From Pterois miles (taxonomy: Eukaryota > Chordata > Actinopteri > Perciformes > Scorpaenidae), in assembly GCA_947000775.1 (NCBI GenBank), contig CAMQGK010000038.1, positions 2,212,501 through 2,276,500 of the forward strand: a DNA stretch of 64,000 nt. The letters are read 5' to 3'. A model generated the notes under the pieces. It was given only the letters and a program-made list of their open reading frames with translations. It was not told the DNA's origin and ran no database searches. Position numbers and translations under genes: made by a program. This document shows positions 22,926 to 34,100 of the stretch, piece after piece. Each line of letters starts with the position of its first letter. The stretch's first letter is position 1.

Positions 22926-23395
22926 TTCAAGATAAACTTCCAGCACAAGTTTAGTTAGTTTTTAGGTTTACTTGGTTAGGTTTAGGCAACAAAAGTACTT
23001 GGTCTAATTACTTAATCTAGAAGAGATTGTACTTTCGGTTAAAATAAAAAAAAAAGAAAAAGTTTGTCACGTAAAGGGCTACGTTTGTTGCGTAACTGAT
23101 GTTAGTAAAGTAATTGTTTTGTAAGTTACGTAACAAAACTATAGTAAAATAAGTAAGTGTCTCATCCACCATGCTGTCACTGCGAATGAACGCAATCTGT
23201 GACAAAATTCACAACGCTGTTTCGTCATTTTTAACGACGCTCCACCGTATGTGGACTATCTTGCTGTTAATACAACGAGCGTCTAATAATCACGTGGATG
23301 GGTTCATACTGAAGTTAGAGGAAAGCCTGGTGCATCTCACACCGACATTAAAAGTTGGTGTGTCGCTGATCAAGTAGCAGTTGAGAGTGAGAATG
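22926..23395 (+). repeat. Dispersed repeat family A, copy 1
   Basis: Shares with 27341-27693, 33157-33490 and 35271-35818 the words AAGATAAACTT, GGTTAGGTTTAGGCAACAAA, GTTACGTAACAAAAC, GTTAGAGGAAAGCCTGGTGC and GTGAGAATGGG. An A-rich interruption sits at 23041-23061. No coding frame is supported. Class is unknown; the moderate GC and CpG-bearing words suggest a DNA-element derivative. Confidence 0.55.
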
Positions 23396-25288
23396 GGGGT
23401 TGGATAAAGCAAGAATTTTACAAAAGTTTGCATTGGATGAAAAAAAAAAAAAATTGAATTGTCATTGAATATAATCTAATCTGAATAATTGTTTCTATCT
23501 GGCAGAAGTGTCTAATGTTTGGCTAAACTCTTGTGAGTCTAAGTAACCTGCATTTATTGTTCAAAAGAAAGAAAATGACTTGCAGTTATGATAGCACCTT
23601 CACATTAGAGATGGCCAAAGACATGAATGTATCGCTCACACAATTCAAATGCCTCTACAGTATATACACATACATCTTTTTTTTTTTTAACTGTCAAGAC
23701 CAAATACTGCATCCAGTGTAATGACTGTTTTGAGCAACAGTGATGACAGCTTCCTCCATTTGTGTGGCATCACTATAAAATGATGGAAATCTTAACTTCT
23801 TTATCATCTATATATGAAAATGTTCAAAAAATCGACTTTCATTTTTTAGCTCGCCTCCTTTGGTGGCAGCACTTAGTGGTGAGGAAATCCTCTGACATGT
23901 ATAATCTACTTCAGACTGACATCAGCCAGCGTTGCTATCGGTGCGTCCCTATCTCGCTGAGCAGACTGGGAGCATGAAGCAGTCTGGGAGTCGGGCTAGA
24001 CTGACACCGCAACAGCAGCCTTTGGTTCCCAGCACCTAACGCTCCAGTCGTAGCCCGAATATCGCCTGTGGGATTTCACCGCACTAAAGAGTCATGTCAA
24101 AGATCTCGACAACGTGTGACGTCTCCCTCAGCCACTGCTGTCATGTTCCCTCTGCTTCTCGCTTCCATCCCCCCTTTTCTCTCTTCTTTCCTCTCTTGAC
24201 TCTGGTTTGAGCAGGAGACTTTCTCCCTGAGCGTTTTAAGTTGTCATTTTTTTAAACACACATATCAAAGCCAGGAGTAAAGGGGGTGGGGGGGGTAAAA
24301 AGACAGATGTTTCTCTTATGCCTTTCTACTCAAGTACAATGAAGCTCTGGAAAGGAAAGAGAGAGCGAGAGAGGAGTGAAAAGACATTTGCAAAGATCTT
24401 TCTGCAATCCACATCCTTTCTCCTGACAACTGGCAATACATCATTTGTATTGATGCAATATTAAATTTCAATATCGCATGTCAAAAGGTACAAAATGATA
24501 GATCATAGCCTAACTAAATGAATTATTAAAGGCCTACCCTGGCTGCGCTATCGGCTTCTCTTACAATCAGCTGTGTCAGAAGAGTGCAGTTGGTGATACT
24601 GGCAGCATTTCAAAGCTTTGTCGTTTTCTTCTTCTTTTTTTTTTTCTAGCCGCATCCCAGCATTCTTAATCTCGCTTTCTGTCACTTATTAATGTTCCCA
24701 AGGAACTAAAAACCACAGATCTTTCCCTCCCAATAATCAGAGGCTTAACTCACGTCCTTTTATTTCTCCAGAAAAAAAAAAAAAAAAAAACTCTTTTAAA
24801 AAAATAAATGAATAAAGTCATAATTAAATATTGAATATTGAGGAGAAGATAAGGATAAGAAAATATGTTGAGCTTTGTTAGATGTGTTAAGAGCAGCGAG
24901 GACGGGAGCGTACAGCCGTGGTTGAGGCGGCGCTGGCTCATTCTGTGCCTTATGATTTATGTGCTCTTTATGTGCTCTGCGACCCTGTAAGTTTATCTCT
25001 ATATTCGCTGTCTGATGGAGTGACTCCTTGGTTGTCTCCATGCCTCGCCACAATAACGCTGTGTACCGGACTTGATGGTTGATTCTAATTTACAACCAGA
25101 GTCAAAGGTTGCATTTCTGACACCTCATCAAGTTGAAGCTGACGGGAAAAGAGAGGAGAAACGAAAGAGGGGGCAGAGAGGGAACGAGCTGCTTTCCTAT
25201 GGGAAAAAATGGATTCAACAATCACCCACATTTGGTGCAACAGCCCGACAGGGACATTAAAATGGTAGCTGGCCTTGAAAGCTTGATT
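23396..25288. other. Unique block, no gene recognised
   Basis: Holds a T run at 23680-23689, a T/C-rich stretch (24625-24650) and an A run at 24772-24790. Nothing supports a gene. Confidence 0.45.
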
Positions 25289-26355
25289 GGGCCCTGTTTC
25301 TCAGACGCATCTTAAGGGAAAGATGATTGTAAAATCAATCTCACGAACTTTCTTACTGTGGTGTGTTTCCCAAAATCATCATGACGGAAGGCGAAATGCT
25401 CGTATCAACTCGAGAATGAGAGCATCTTAAACTACAGACAAAAACTACATTTTGTTTTCAGTTTACACTGTTTTTGTTTTCGTACAGAATCATATATAGA
25501 GCTGGCTCAGTTTTAAAGACAATGGTTGAAACTAGAAAACCTAAAGAATCCATTGGTACCAACCGTGCCATACTAGCTTGTATGAAAGAGGCCAAATAAC
25601 GCTCCGAACTTGGACTAAACTTTGGCGATGAAAAACTGCCGTGGCCATTTTCAAAAGGGTCCTTGACCTCTGACCTCCAGATATGTGAATGTAAATGGGT
25701 TCTCTGGGTCCCCACCAGTCTCCTCTTTACAGACATGCCCACTTTATGATAGTCCCAGTCAGTTTGGATCAAGTCTTAGTCAAGTCAGCACTCTGACACA
25801 CTGACAGCTGTTGTTGCCTGTTGGGCTGCAGTTTGCCATGTTATGATTTGAGCATGTGTTATGCTAAATGCAGAACCTGTGAGGGTTTATAGACAATATG
25901 TGTCATCGTTTTGTGTTAATTGATGTCCAATAATAACTATATACATACATTTGCATAAAGCAGCATATTTGTCCACTCCTATGTTGATAAAAGCACTAAA
26001 TACTTGACAAATCTCCTTTTAAGGTACATTTTAAAAATAAGCTGTGATTAATTTGCAATTAATATAAATATTTTAATCAACTGACAGCCCAACAATTTTT
26101 GTGTCATTTACAACATTTACGTTTTGTGATGTATGCATTTTTAATATATAGCACGGCTAGTTAAATATGCAAAGTTACTTTATATTCAGCACCATCTTCA
26201 GCACCACGTTAAGAAGCTCTTAACAGCGTGGACGTGCACTCCTTCCTAAGTACTGCTTTGGGAAATACATGTAGAAATTTAAGAGCATTTGAAAACCCTT
26301 AAAAAAAAAAACATTCTTAACTTCTAAGATCAGTCGTTAACAGGAAACGGGGCCC
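25289..26355. mobile_element. Inverted-repeat DNA element carrying a nested M1 copy
   Basis: GGGCCCTGTTTC (25289-25300) and GAAACGGGGCCC (26344-26355) are inverted at 11 of 12 positions. Adjacent words such as CGCATCTTAAGGG, TTTCCCAAAATCATC, and on the other side GCTTTGGGAAATAC, CTAAGATCAGTCGTTAAC, match the two halves of a common fish element with CGTTTCCCAAAAGCAT-like ends. The middle, 25499-26090, is a separate family M1 copy, so the outer element is split by a later insertion. No transposase seen. Confidence 0.55.
25499..26090 (-). mobile_element. Family M1 element, minus copy, end-truncated
   Basis: GAAACTAGAAAACCTAAAGA, GGTCCTTGACCTCTGACCTC, CAACAGGCAACAACAGCTGT-type words in reverse, and a right end CAACTGACAGCCC identify the family. 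The end corresponding to TTAACTTTGACAG is missing, so about 100 bp are lost relative to the copy at 18147. Confidence 0.78.
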
Positions 26356-27340
26356 TGGTCTCTATTAAAAGGCAACTCTTGGAGTTAATTAAAAGAATAA
26401 GATGAAGTGATGCTGAACCAAAGTTAGAGGCACAAACATGGTACAAACTGGAGTCTCTTGTAGCTTTTCAAACATGCTGCTGTTCTGTTGTGTATGCACT
26501 CCTGTTGCAGAATAACCAACTGTTGTCACAGTGATGCTGGGATCTCAAAGAGGTTTCCACAGAAAGCAATGTGAGGACTGAACCTGACGCCATCCACAAT
26601 AAGGTAACAAACCCCACAACCACCCCTTCCTGTCTGCACAATTAAATGGAAATCACTCAGTTCCTGTCCCCCATTTCTTCCCCCTTGATGGTTTGTGGAA
26701 CTAACAAGCACCTGGTTCAGCTGCATACTGCTGGAAGATGCACGGAGATCCCTGTTCCCAAAACCACCCCCATTTGGGTTGCTGATTAAGGGGTTACAAA
26801 TTCCCCTTTTACCAACCATAAAGACGGTCTCTTTGCTTTTGTATATAAGTCAGTTGGACAAAATATAGTGTTGAATACTTTTGAAGTAATGTTTAAGCCA
26901 AAATCTATTTTAAAAATGACTAAATTACTATTGTGGCACACATGAATAGACAGAGCAGAACAGAAGGCTCCTTTCTGTTTACTCTTCATCCAAAATATGT
27001 GATAGAGGGAGGCAGCGTGCCAATAAGCTCTCAAATTTACACCTGCTTGAGAAAAGGATGTTTAAAGTGAGCAAACTATGTCTAAGAGTGTTTAAGATCT
27101 CAAAGGTCCACTTGTTTTTGGTCAAAGAGCCCATATTATATATATATAACTATAACTTGCTCAACAGCCAATGCTGCCACAGGTAGCAATCATAAAGTAA
27201 TAGTAAATGCTAAAACAGACATATAACAAGTCAGTGGAGGATGCTCAGTAAAGCCACTTACACAGCAACATGTATCTTAACTATGTTAATATTAGCTAAG
27301 ATTAACCATCGTCAGATGCTGGTCATATGCAACTTAGTCT
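26356..27340. other. Unique block
   Basis: A 97-codon minus-strand frame at 26526-26819 has no recognisable domain. A (TA)n run lies at 27137-27147. Nothing else seen. Confidence 0.45.
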
Positions 27341-27693
27341 CACTCCCAACTCCACTTGGTCAGTGCCCCTCGGCATCGGAGACCGAGGCACAGGGTACCC
27401 CTCTTGCGTCACTATAGTGCATGCATAGTGTCCTTTCAAAATAAACTTTCATTTTCACAGGAAGTTAGGTATAGGTAACACAACCACTTAGTTAGGGTTA
27501 GGAAACGGGACTGACGATACTGATCACTGATGTGACTGACTTGACAAAATAAGTAAAAGTTGGATTTACACACGGAGCTGGTTGAAAGCCTGGTTCATCA
27601 CATCATAAAACTTCATCAAACCGTGCGTCAGTTTCTGATGCCGAGGGGCACTTACCAAACGGCGGCATTTGATGGGTCAGCAGTGAGAATGGG
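27341..27693 (+). repeat. Dispersed repeat family A, copy 2
   Basis: CTTTCAAAATAAACTTTCAT, GGAAGTTAGGTATAGGTAAC, GGTTGAAAGCCTGGTTCATC, CTGATGCCGAGGGGCACTTA and CAGTGAGAATGGG align in order with copy 4 (35271-35818), with a large internal deletion relative to it. Confidence 0.55.
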
Positions 27694-27761
27694 TTGTCAA
27701 ATGACACCACAAAGGCTGTTGCTGAGTATTTTGATAGAGACAAGTTTTCAATTTTGTATTT

Positions 27762-28012
27762 AAGGGAATAGTTCAACACATTGGGAATCTCGCTTTAGTG
27801 TCAAGACTTAGATTAGACAACAGTACTGCTAAATATAACGTTGGAGACAGTAGATGGTTAGCTTGAGCTAAGCATAAAGACTGAAAGCAGACCTGGAAGT
27901 AAAGCTAGTCTCCTGCTGTCTCTTATATTTTGACAATGATGCTGATTCCTCATCTAACACTCAGCACGAAGGCAAGTAAGCGCATTTCACAAAATACCTA
28001 AACTACGCCTTC
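27762..28012. mobile_element. Short inverted-repeat element (~250 bp)
   Basis: The left AAGGGAATAGTTCAACACAT and the right AAATACCTAAACTACGCCTT are imperfect inverted repeats that extend about 35 bp. The interior words GGTTAGCTTGAGCTAAGCAT and AAAGACTGAAAGCAGACCTG are hallmarks of a very common teleost element. No coding frame. AGCTTGAGCTAAGC is locally palindromic. Confidence 0.65.
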
Positions 28013-30158
28013 AGGACTAAACAAAAATTGTGTTATTTTGCATTTCGTCATTCTTTCAAAAATTGCACAGTTTTGCAGTCGTAGCCATGTAAATCACAAT
28101 ATATTAAAATAAGACTGTTGCTGTGAATTTAAGGGCACAGAGGCGACTGCTGCATCGGGTTGATTTCAGCTGTGGTCTCTAATCCTCATTTTCTATCAAA
28201 AGTTATTTTTTTGTTTGAATGAAGCTCGTGAAATATACGAAGAGCAGAAGGGCTGAGTTATATGCTTATGTCTGTGTGCTTGTGGCCTGCACGAGTGTTA
28301 ATTCTCCTGTGCATGTGTGATGTCCTGAATCCCTAACCCCCGTGAGGTTTTAATTGCAGGGTCCAGATTGCCGGGGCTGGTTAGGGCCTGGCGACCCCCA
28401 TGAGAAGTCACAGCCTCCCATTTAGCTTCCAGATCCCATGCAAACGAACACAGGGCCCCCGTGTTAGCGTGCTAGCACCGGCTGGCAAAAATTCAATTTT
28501 CACCCCCCTTTTGTATCCAAGCCTGCTGTCTTGCCCTAACGATGCTCTCTCATACTCCCCCCACCACCACCACCACCTCCACCTCCACAACGCTCCCCTT
28601 CTCTTGCCTTCTCCCTTCAACAACAGAACACAGTGGAGTCGTTAGGACCCTCTCTTCATTACTTCAAAAAACCAATCATTAGACACCAGAGTATATACGT
28701 AATTAGAAAATCACTTCCTTTGCAATCCCGGCTAAGTAGTTTACATACTGTAATTACAGGGACAAAATCAATTTTTAATCATTTCACTGATTGGGCTCAT
28801 CAGCTCAGTAGGAACATTGTATCCTGCTTGTTGTGCGAAAGCAACATCTGGGCTAAAACAATTACCCTTTTGTGTTCCAGAGCGGCTCTGAAAATGCCTT
28901 GCTGTCACTTCCCCCTGTCGTGGACGCTCTCTTTCTATCTCTATCCGTCTCCAGACGCCTTTTTTCCCTTTGCCTTCGTCCCTCTGTCTTTCTCCTGCTC
29001 CCTCTCTTTTTTTCTCTCCCTCCCTCTCTTCTTCTTTCTCTTTCACTCCCTGCCCTTGACTTGGACATGGAGGATCACATTTAAAGCTTTATAAATCAAT
29101 ACGCTATAATAAGCTGCTCTTGACAGGGAGGGAGAGAAAGGAGGAGAAAAAAAAACAACATATTGCTTTTTTAACACCTCTTGTGTTTTTGTTTTTTTCA
29201 TGCCCCTGTTGTTATTGTCATTTTTGCTTGTTTTTTTTTTTCTTTTTACATTGTTGCCTTTTAGGAAACAGATTGTGTTTGGCCCTGCAGAAATATCACC
29301 TTATTAGCATGTTTTCTGAAAGGGGGGAAAAAATATGAGGATAACAAATATGTAAAGGCAGAAGACGGCCGTTCTCTGTCTTCCTGCTGAAGTGAGACAT
29401 AAATACATAATCCAACTTCAAACTGCGTCTTCTGTCCTGGTATGTTTCACCCTTCACCGGCTAATAAAATGCTTTGTATTCTTGTCTGAGAGAGAGACCC
29501 GATCGATCCACATTAGTCTGAACTCTCTCTCTTTCACTTTGAAAACTCAGGAAATCAGATTTCAGAGGGGGTGGGGAAAAAAATCGGTTAATGCATTGAT
29601 CACTCGGGCTGTATGCAAATCACATTTGCCTCTATTTTTTTGCTGATCAATAGCATTAATTAACGGCTTCGTTTTAACGGCACCCCGCAATCCCGTTAGA
29701 CACCGCTGCCGACCTCAGAAATCATCCCCCCCACCCCCACTGTCCCTCAGTAGCCATGGAAATGAACGGCGCGTGGCAGGGGCCATAAATCAGGAAATCC
29801 AATTTGACCATGAGCTCCAGTACTAACAGTAAAATATGAGCGCTAACACAGCACACAGGTAGATCACCTCACACTGGGAACAATAATGTTTATTTATGAC
29901 AAAAAAATGAAATGGAAAGAAAGCTTACACGACTGCCTTTCAACTTGATCAACAAAATGGGCAGAGGTGTTTTAAAGACACTCAGTTCACTTGTCGTGAT
30001 GGTTTCTAAACAGACTGTGAAAACAAAATCAAATGTTTGTGGCTCTTAAAGAAAAAAATAACCCTGATGATGATACTGCACCTAAGGATGGGTTTAACGC
30101 AGAGGTCAAATTTCATGTATGTACCTGTATGCATATGATCAATAGAATGAAGTTTAAA
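28013..30158. other. Unique block with possible conserved noncoding segments
   Basis: A (CCA)n-like tract lies at 28560-28590 and a long pyrimidine-rich stretch at 28900-29050. Between them, 28640-28880 is AT-rich, non-repetitive and dense in TAATTA/ATTAG cores. A second such segment is 29585-29680 (TGTATGCAAATCACATTTGC, AGCATTAATTAACGG). A 153-codon frame (28633-29094) is driven by the pyrimidine tract and is not considered a gene. Confidence 0.4.
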
Positions 30159-31030
30159 GGGATAGTGTGTAAGATTTAGCGACATCTATGTTTGTGGTTG
30201 CAGATTGCAACCGAACACCCCTGCGCTCACTCCTCCCTTTCTAAGACGATGGTAACGTGAGCCACGCAGTGCAAAACCACGGACACTTTAGGAGTAACGG
30301 AAGTCAGGCGGCGGCTGGCGGTACCACAGTTTAACCCTACGCAGCTCACGTTACTACAAATTCACAAATGTGTTGGAGAACCACGGCAGCCTTCAGGTTA
30401 CGTAAAAACGCAAAAGGCCCTTTCTAGAGCCGATGTTTGGTTTGACCGTTCAAGGCTGTAAAAACATGGAGGAGCAACCTAGCGGTCTCCGTGAAGAGGA
30501 CCTGCTCCCTATGTTGATACGAAGAGCTCAGTCTAAGATAAAAAACACTCAGTTTCAGATGTTTACACACTACAGAAAATATATAGTGGTAGTAGTAGTG
30601 GTTAGCGCTGTCGCCTCACAGCAAGAGGGTCGCAGGTTCGATTCCGGCTTGGGACTGTTCTGTGTGGAGTTTGTATGTTCTCCCCGTGTAAGCGTGGGTT
30701 TTCTCCGGGTACTCCGGCTTCCTCCCACAGTCCAAAGACATGCTATTTAGGTTAATTGATGACTCTACCGTAGGTGTGGATGTGAGCGTGAATGGTTGTC
30801 TGTCTATATGTTGTCTGTCTCTATGTGCCCTGTGATGGACTGGCGACCTGTCCAGGTGAACCCTGCCTTCGCCCAATGCCAGCTGGGATCGGCTCCAGCC
30901 CCCCCGCGACCCCTAACGGGATAAGCTGTTGACAATGAATGAGTGAGTGAGTGAATGAGTGAATGAATGAATGAATGAATGAATATTCCATTTCTGCTCA
31001 TATATCTCCCAAAATGTTACACACTGTCCT
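30159..31030 (+). mobile_element. Inverted-repeat element split by a SINE
   Basis: The left end GGGATAGTGTGTAAGATTTA and the right end AAAATGTTACACACTGTCCT are inverted over about 14 bp. Interior words CGCAAAAGGCCCTTTCTAGA, GCCGATGTTTGGTTTGACCG and GAAGAGGACCTGCTCCCTAT belong to a common teleost element I recognise. The sequence stops near 30590 and resumes at ATATTCCATTTCTGCTCATA (30982), with a SINE in between. Excluding the SINE, the element is about 480 bp. Confidence 0.72.
30591..30983 (+). mobile_element. tRNA-headed teleost SINE with (GAAT)n tail
   Basis: The head carries a B-box-like GGTTCGATTCC (30635-30645) and an A-box-like TGGTTAGCGCTG (30599-30610), the two internal Pol III promoter elements of a tRNA-derived SINE. 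The body follows with GTGTGGAGTTTGTATGTTCT, CCTCCCACAGTCCAAAGACA, GTGATGGACTGGCGACCTGT and CGCGACCCCTAACGGGATAA. It ends in repeats of GAGT/GAAT (30938-30983), the usual simple tail. The copy is close to full length. Proteins predicted through it in fish genomes are artefacts. It interrupts the element at 30159-31030. Confidence 0.82.
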
Positions 31031-31570
31031 GGGATTTTAAAGATGTGAGAATTAAGGGATATAATTAAAAACAATATCAAGTTGCATTGTAGGAATTGTA
31101 GGATTCAGTGTTTTTGAAGCCATGCAAGGAACTATACATCATTATATCCCAGCCTGCACTGCTTCAATTTTAACCATCATCATTTTGATATTTGGCATAT
31201 TGGTAAGGAGTGAAAGTCAATTTTTCGTTCCATTGCAACATCAGTGGCCAGCAGCAGAGCTACACTTCAGCCATTTTGGACTGAAAGTGACAACATGACA
31301 TCAGTCAAACGTCCGCCTACAAAGCGCCACACAAAAGTAAAACAAAACTATTTCTATTCAATTGTTATATTCCACCACACAAAAATTTGTCTCTTTGCTT
31401 CTTTACTATTTAACTAAATCACTGGAGGTGAAGTGGAAGTTACACTTTTTTGACACTGTCATTGGGATAAAGTATTTTAAGGAATAACTTAATGATTTTT
31501 CCCACTGGACATCGTTGTTTACCCACTAATACAACACCAGCAGATCGCTAAATACTGTACGTCATAACAA
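31031..31570. other. Unique spacer
   Basis: Nothing recognised. Confidence 0.45.
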
Positions 31571-31609
31571 GTGTGTGTGCGTGTGTGCGTGTGTGTGTGT
31601 GTGTGTGTG

Positions 31610-31658
<49 letters not shown>

Positions 31659-31659
31659 A
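31571..31659. repeat. (TG)n microsatellite with C interruptions
   Basis: TG runs broken by CG at 31580 and 31588 and by CA at 31610, then pure TG to about 31655. It passes directly into a G-rich stretch ATGGGGGGGGAGGGGG. Confidence 0.95.
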
Positions 31660-31850
31660 TGGGGGGGGAGGGGGCTGTGCCTCCTGTGCTAACCAGCCTA
31701 GCTGCTGCTGCCAGGGATGCTAGTGTGTGGGATTAATAATGGACGCTTTTTGAAATTATTATTATTCCCAAAATGCTCTTTTGTGATTTGCTTTGAAGGG
31801 CGTGTATGTGTGTGTGGGTGGGGGTGTTAAGTGAGTAGGGGGAGGTAGTT

Positions 31851-31870
31851 GGGGGGGGGGGGGGGGGGGG
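31851..31870. repeat. Poly(G) run of 20
   Basis: 20 consecutive G residues. Upstream, 31664-31850 is also G-rich (GGGGGGGGAGGGGG, GGGTGGGGGTG, GGGGGAGG), so the whole strand has quadruplex potential. The run length may be affected by sequencing error. Confidence 0.9.
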
Positions 31871-33156
31871 CTTGCTTGCTCATTTGGAGAGCTTTTCCAA
31901 TTATACAATTAGTCAGGAATGTAGGCCAGCGGCCTTGATGCTCCTCCTGCTCCCCGACCCTTTGTATTTATCTGATTCTGTCACATTTGTCAGAAAATAC
32001 ATGAATAGAAATAGATGTTATAAAAAAAAACAAAACAATATAATATGTAAGTGATGTAAAATGACATCAGCTCACAGTCCAGGAGGTCGCTGGAGCAGCC
32101 GGTGCCCCAGAGGAGCTAAGCTAACAAAACGCTGACCTTTGAGAATCGGGATGCGTGTGAACAACCATGGCAGCGCACTGTGGTGTTAATAGATAAAGTC
32201 ATGAGGTCGGCGCTTCTCTGATCAAATGCTGTTTGTTGTGTTGAATGGCTTTTTTGTAAATCCCCCACCAACTCCCACCGTGTCCCAAAACTCCACCGCA
32301 CTGAGAAGAGGAGGAGTGTACTGGTGGGATAGCTGGTTTGGGATTAAACACACAATGCTAACTACTTTTGATTCCTTTTCTTATCTGGGACGGAGTGATA
32401 TGATAAATTGATTTATGATGAAGGACAAATTGTTTTATAATTTGGCCCCTTTCCGACTGTCCCCTCACTCTTGCCTGCCTGCTACTGAGTGAGCCGCACT
32501 GGGTTTAATATGAAGCAACAACAACAGCCAAGTGCCATCTGTTGGCATGCAGATTTTCTGTAATCTCTCTTTACTGATTACAACAATGACTACACGAACC
32601 TCTTAAATAATTATCCCACAATGTAAAAAAAAAAGGAGGAAAAAAAAAGAAAAATAATTATAATCATTAACTCCCACCAAGTCTGCCACTCCTCCAGCAA
32701 ATGAAGGCTGTCAGAGAGAGAGAGATAAAGAGAGAGACAGAGTGAGAGAGAGAGACTTTTTCCTCTGCTGTGATGCCAATCATGTCTTATTTATACCAGC
32801 AGGGTAGAGTACCACACAGCAGTGACAATCTTAACCCAACAACACTGAAGAGGAAACTGTGGGAAAATTGACCCCTCTCCACCCACCACCCCTGCACCTT
32901 ATGTTGTTCTTTTCCTGTCTTTTTACAGGGGGAAAAAAATCCTCCTAAAACAGGTTACTTTGTCTGACATCATGTTATTTCCACATATTTCCTATGACAT
33001 ATACATACTGTCAGTAGCCTAAATAGTCCAAAATGCTTCCTAGCTATACTCATATGGCCATAAATAAAAAAAAGCAAAATGTTAAGACCATTTCTCTGGG
33101 GCCAAGATTAGGCTCAACACATTCTCATACCTACAGGACAGAATAGGTGAAACAGG
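31871..33156. other. Unique block
   Basis: (GA)n-like DNA lies at 32715-32757 and an A-rich patch at 32624-32660. No gene recognised. Confidence 0.5.
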
Positions 33157-33490
33157 ACTACTTGGTTATGTTTAGGCAACAAAACTACTTAGTTTGGTTT
33201 AGGCAACAAAACTGATTAGGTTCAGGCAACAAAACTACTTGGTTTTGTTTAGGCAACACAACCTGTTACGTTTAGGCAAAAAATCCTTGCATAGTCTTAG
33301 GCAACAAAAACTATTTGGTTATGTTTAGGTAACTACGACTTGATTAGGTTAAGGAACAGGTCGGGGTTTGGGTTAAAATAAGTACATTTGTTATACATGA
33401 CATGGTTACATAGGTGATGTGGTTTTGTACATGGCTTGGTTATGTAGGCGATATGGTTACACACTAACTTTAAAATAAGTAAACATCGAC
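33157..33490 (+). repeat. Family A copy 3 with local tandem amplification
   Basis: Units of 23-27 bp built on TTTAGGCAACAAAACTACTT recur about seven to eight times from 33160 to 33350, with spelling variants (GGTTCAGGCAACAAAAC, TTTAGGCAACACAAC, CTTAGGCAACAAAAAC). The 3' part repeats GACATGGTTACATAGG, GTGATGTGG and GGCGATATGGTTACAC. Related single motifs sit at 11180 and 22978. Confidence 0.65.
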
Positions 33491-33599
33491 TCTTCTCATA
33501 ATAAGCTGTCTATACACACACACGTATACGTATATATATATGCACGTATATATATATTTGTATTTGTACTTACAGTATTTATGTACTTAAGAGCAGCAG
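33491..33599. repeat. TA/ACGTATA-rich simple sequence
   Basis: CACACACACGTATACGTATA and ATATATATGCACGTATATAT form alternating purine-pyrimidine, locally palindromic DNA. Confidence 0.7.
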
Positions 33600-33910
33600 A
33601 ATAACCTGTCTGTGTTATATCATTTTATAGTAATTGATTAATTACTGTTAATGATGCATTAGATTTTGATATTACATTTCACCAATGTGGAGATAATTTT
33701 ACATTTTTGGGTAGTTTATTCTATAAAAATGCATCATATTTTATACACTCATCATGTGTTTTATATGTAAAATCTGAAATATGAAATAAATGTAGAGGCA
33801 AAAAAATGTAAAACTTTTCCCTCTGAAATGCAGTAGAGAAGAAGTATAAAGTAACATAAAATGGAAATAATTAAAGTACAAGTATGTCAAACTTGTACTG
33901 AAGTCTTTAC
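33600..33910 (-). repeat. Degenerate teleost dispersed repeat
   Basis: CTCATCATGTGTTTTATATG, TCCCTCTGAAATGCAGTAGA, GAAGTATAAAGTAACATAAA and AAAGTACAAGTATGTCAAAC follow the word order of a common fish repeat. Ends are not preserved; class and strand uncertain. Confidence 0.45.
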
Positions 33911-34055
33911 TCCAGATAGACAGTCAATGGAAGTAAATGTCGTAGCCCTTTTCTCAGCAGCAGGTTTGGTATGTCAAGGTTTTATGTGTGTGTCTGTAAA
34001 TGCTCATCCATGTGTGTTTGGGCCTGTTTATGAATCTCTTTCTAGATAAGTCATC

Positions 34056-34100
<45 letters not shown>

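Noticed and set aside
28633..29094. 153-codon plus-strand frame
   Set aside because: The C-terminal half is a Ser/Leu/Phe-rich translation of a pyrimidine tract and the N-terminal half overlaps a candidate noncoding element; opposite-strand frames overlap it.
30599..30660. Possible tRNA gene, because of the GGTTCGATTCC box
   Set aside because: No cloverleaf with acceptor and anticodon stems can be drawn around it; it is the head of a SINE.
30613..30900. Open frames through the SINE that resemble annotated fish hypothetical proteins
   Set aside because: These are translations of a tRNA-derived SINE and are known annotation artefacts.
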